Shown one piece after another: positions 6,270 to 7,306 of a DNA stretch of 7,306 bases. The stretch is from assembly GCA_947505565.1 (NCBI GenBank), contig CANNLB010000114.1, positions 1-7,306 of the forward strand, written 5' to 3'. Below the pieces are notes generated by a model, which had not been told where the DNA came from, ran no database searches, and saw nothing but the letters and a program-made list of their open reading frames with translations. The translations under genes were made by a program, and so were the position numbers. The stretch is from Acidobacteriota bacterium (GTDB lineage: Bacteria > Acidobacteriota > Terriglobia > Bryobacterales > Bryobacteraceae). Every line of letters begins with the position of its first letter. Position 1 is the first letter of the stretch.

Positions 6270-7226
6270 CTAACGTAACCCCGGCGCTTTTACCGTCGCC
6301 CGGTACACAAAACCCGTCACCCGCGCCGCATCCGAACTCGTCAAATACAACGAGTGGTTGTCTGCGCCCCGCCCAAATTTTGCGTTCGTCAACGCTTTCT
6401 GCTCGGTCGTAATCGTCTCCACAATCGTCCCGCCCGGTGTCAGCCGATACGCCTTGCCGTGCGAGTAGCAAGTCAACCATAGGTTGCCCAACTCATCCAC
6501 GTCCATCCCATCCGCTTGGCAGGGCTCAATCGTCGCTAACTCCCGCGCCCGCGCGTGCGTGCCGTCGGTATTCAACTGAAACGATTCAATCTTCGACGTA
6601 TTTACCGCCACGTTATGTGCCACATACAGCGTTAATTTGTCCGGGCTCAACATGATTCCGTTTGGCCCCGTCAGTTCACTGCTGAATACCGTCACTTTCT
6701 TGTCCGGTGTAATCTGGTAAATCGTCCCCTTCGGAGCCGTGCCATCATACCCGTTCGGCGCAGTAAAGTAGATCGTTCCGTTCGGATGTACAACTAAGTC
6801 GTTCGGCCCCTTACTGACTCCCGGCAGGACATCAAAATTTTCGGCTACCACCGTAACTTTCTTATCCGGACTCACCTTCAGAATCTGCTGCTCCCCGGTC
6901 GCCGTCAGAAAAATGTTGTCGTTGTCGTCGATCCACAGTCCCCCCGGCCCCTCCTTGGTCGCCACCGCCAAATACTGCTTCGCTCCCTCCTGCTTCGTCC
7001 ACGATACGATCCCCTTAAATGTGCCTCGCGACGTAAAGTACAGCGTCCCTTTGGAATCGATCGCCGGCCCCTCGGTATTGCCCCAGGAAGCATCACTGGC
7101 AATCAACTCCGCCTTCGTCTCGGGAACAAGACTCGCCGAACCCCGAAACGGCGCCTCGGCCGGTTTGGTCGAACTGCAAGCGCTCGCCAGCACCAGCACT
7201 GGAAGAAAACACACAAAACGGTTCAT
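6270..7226 (-). CDS. SMP-30/gluconolactonase/LRE-like beta-propeller, predicted lipoprotein
   Basis: The 318-residue protein begins with a short basic N-terminus, a hydrophobic stretch and LASAC, placing a probable lipidated cysteine at residue 17, followed by a Ser/Thr/Pro/Ala linker. The mature part is a calcium-dependent lactonase-type six-bladed propeller. The four residues that bind metal in SMP-30 can be placed at Glu52 (TEGP), Asn142 (GPNDLVVHPNG), Asn189 (GPNGIMLSPD) and Asp239 (ADGMDVDELGNLW). Repeated blade motifs of the form D/P-x-G-x-(I/L)-(Y/W) are seen, for example SKGTLYFT, PNGTIYFT and ELGNLWLT. Family members hydrolyse sugar lactones such as gluconolactone; the substrate here is unknown. 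It would act outside the inner membrane, unlike the cytoplasmic SDR encoded immediately after it. The ATG has only a weak AGG about eight bases upstream. An unfinished gene ends 30 bases before it on the same strand, so this is probably an internal operon gene. Confidence 0.88.
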   Translation of the reverse strand: MNRFVCFLPVLVLASACSSTKPAEAPFRGSASLVPETKAELIASDASWGNTEGPAIDSKGTLYFTSRGTFKGIVSWTKQEGAKQYLAVATKEGPGGLWIDDNDNIFLTATGEQQILKVSPDKKVTVVAENFDVLPGVSKGPNDLVVHPNGTIYFTAPNGYDGTAPKGTIYQITPDKKVTVFSSELTGPNGIMLSPDKLTLYVAHNVAVNTSKIESFQLNTDGTHARARELATIEPCQADGMDVDELGNLWLTCYSHGKAYRLTPGGTIVETITTEQKALTNAKFGRGADNHSLYLTSSDAARVTGFVYRATVKAPGLR

Positions 7227-7256
7227 AGCTGAGCCTAGGTTATGCGACTTCGCCCC

Positions 7257-7306
7257 TCATTGCAACTTCGCCAGCCGCTCCCCGGCCGCGTCCAGCGTCT
7301 CCGCCT
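7257..7306 (-). CDS. C-terminal end of an unidentified upstream gene (partial)
   Basis: Reading leftwards from the right edge, one frame gives AETLDAAGERLAKLQ and stops at TGA (7257-7259). The amphipathic, Leu/Ala-rich tail with G-ending codons matches the style of the two genes that follow. Similar helical tails end some PLP-dependent aminotransferases, but 15 residues cannot establish a family. If real, it is the preceding gene of the lactonase-SDR operon, with a 30-base gap. Confidence 0.45.
   Translation of the reverse strand, partial: AETLDAAGERLAKLQ

Noticed and set aside
7227..7256. A promoter for the lactonase-SDR pair in the 30-base gap
   Set aside because: No -10/-35 pair or sigma-54 element fits. 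The CTGGCGAAGTTGC stretch on - just upstream has seven, not ten, bases between GG and GC. Transcription probably comes from beyond the right edge.

Overview
The window looks like a piece of a GC-rich bacterial chromosome. I would place it in the Acidobacteriota, perhaps near Bryobacter/Solibacter, but this is inference from protein style and composition and no marker gene confirms it. The + strand is rich in C over G across the whole window, whichever way the genes point: + strand genes favour C-ending codons (GCC, CTC, GTC, ATC) and - strand genes favour G-ending ones (GCG, GTG, GGG). This asymmetry also produces long, acidic false reading frames opposite the real genes.

Layout. (1) Positions 1-456, - strand: the decayed remnant of an MgtC/SapB-DUF4010 type membrane protein gene, with three in-frame stops, a probable frameshift and an apparent internal deletion. 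It runs off the left edge. (2) 492-1007, + strand: tpx, an atypical 2-Cys thiol peroxidase, possibly read from a leaderless mRNA. (3) 1008-1193: an intergenic region with a near-consensus sigma-54 promoter at 1132-1147 and repeated CTGGTA words. (4) 1194-4121 and 4105-5532, + strand: a two-gene two-component operon. The first gene is a 975-residue sensor kinase with about ten membrane segments, an extracytoplasmic PDZ-like domain, GAF, PAS, HisKA and ATPase domains. The second is an NtrC-type sigma-54 activator with receiver, AAA+ and Fis-type HTH domains. (5) 5529-6269 and 6270-7226, - strand: an SDR dehydrogenase and an SMP-30-type lactonase predicted to be a lipoprotein, abutting stop to start. 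The last codons of another gene (7257-7306) lie upstream of them.

How the parts fit. The sensor-regulator pair is the centrepiece. A sigma-54 promoter directly ahead of a kinase/sigma-54-activator operon suggests that the system is itself under sigma-54 control and may autoregulate. The kinase input module (one TM, an outside PDZ-like domain, then a polytopic block) resembles the Gram-positive ComP layout, but here it is paired with an NtrC-type regulator instead of a NarL/LuxR-type one. The stimulus and targets cannot be read from this window. The SDR and lactonase are compatible with an oxidative sugar route (sugar to lactone to aldonate), but their predicted compartments differ. No RNA gene, CRISPR array, insertion sequence or phage gene was seen.
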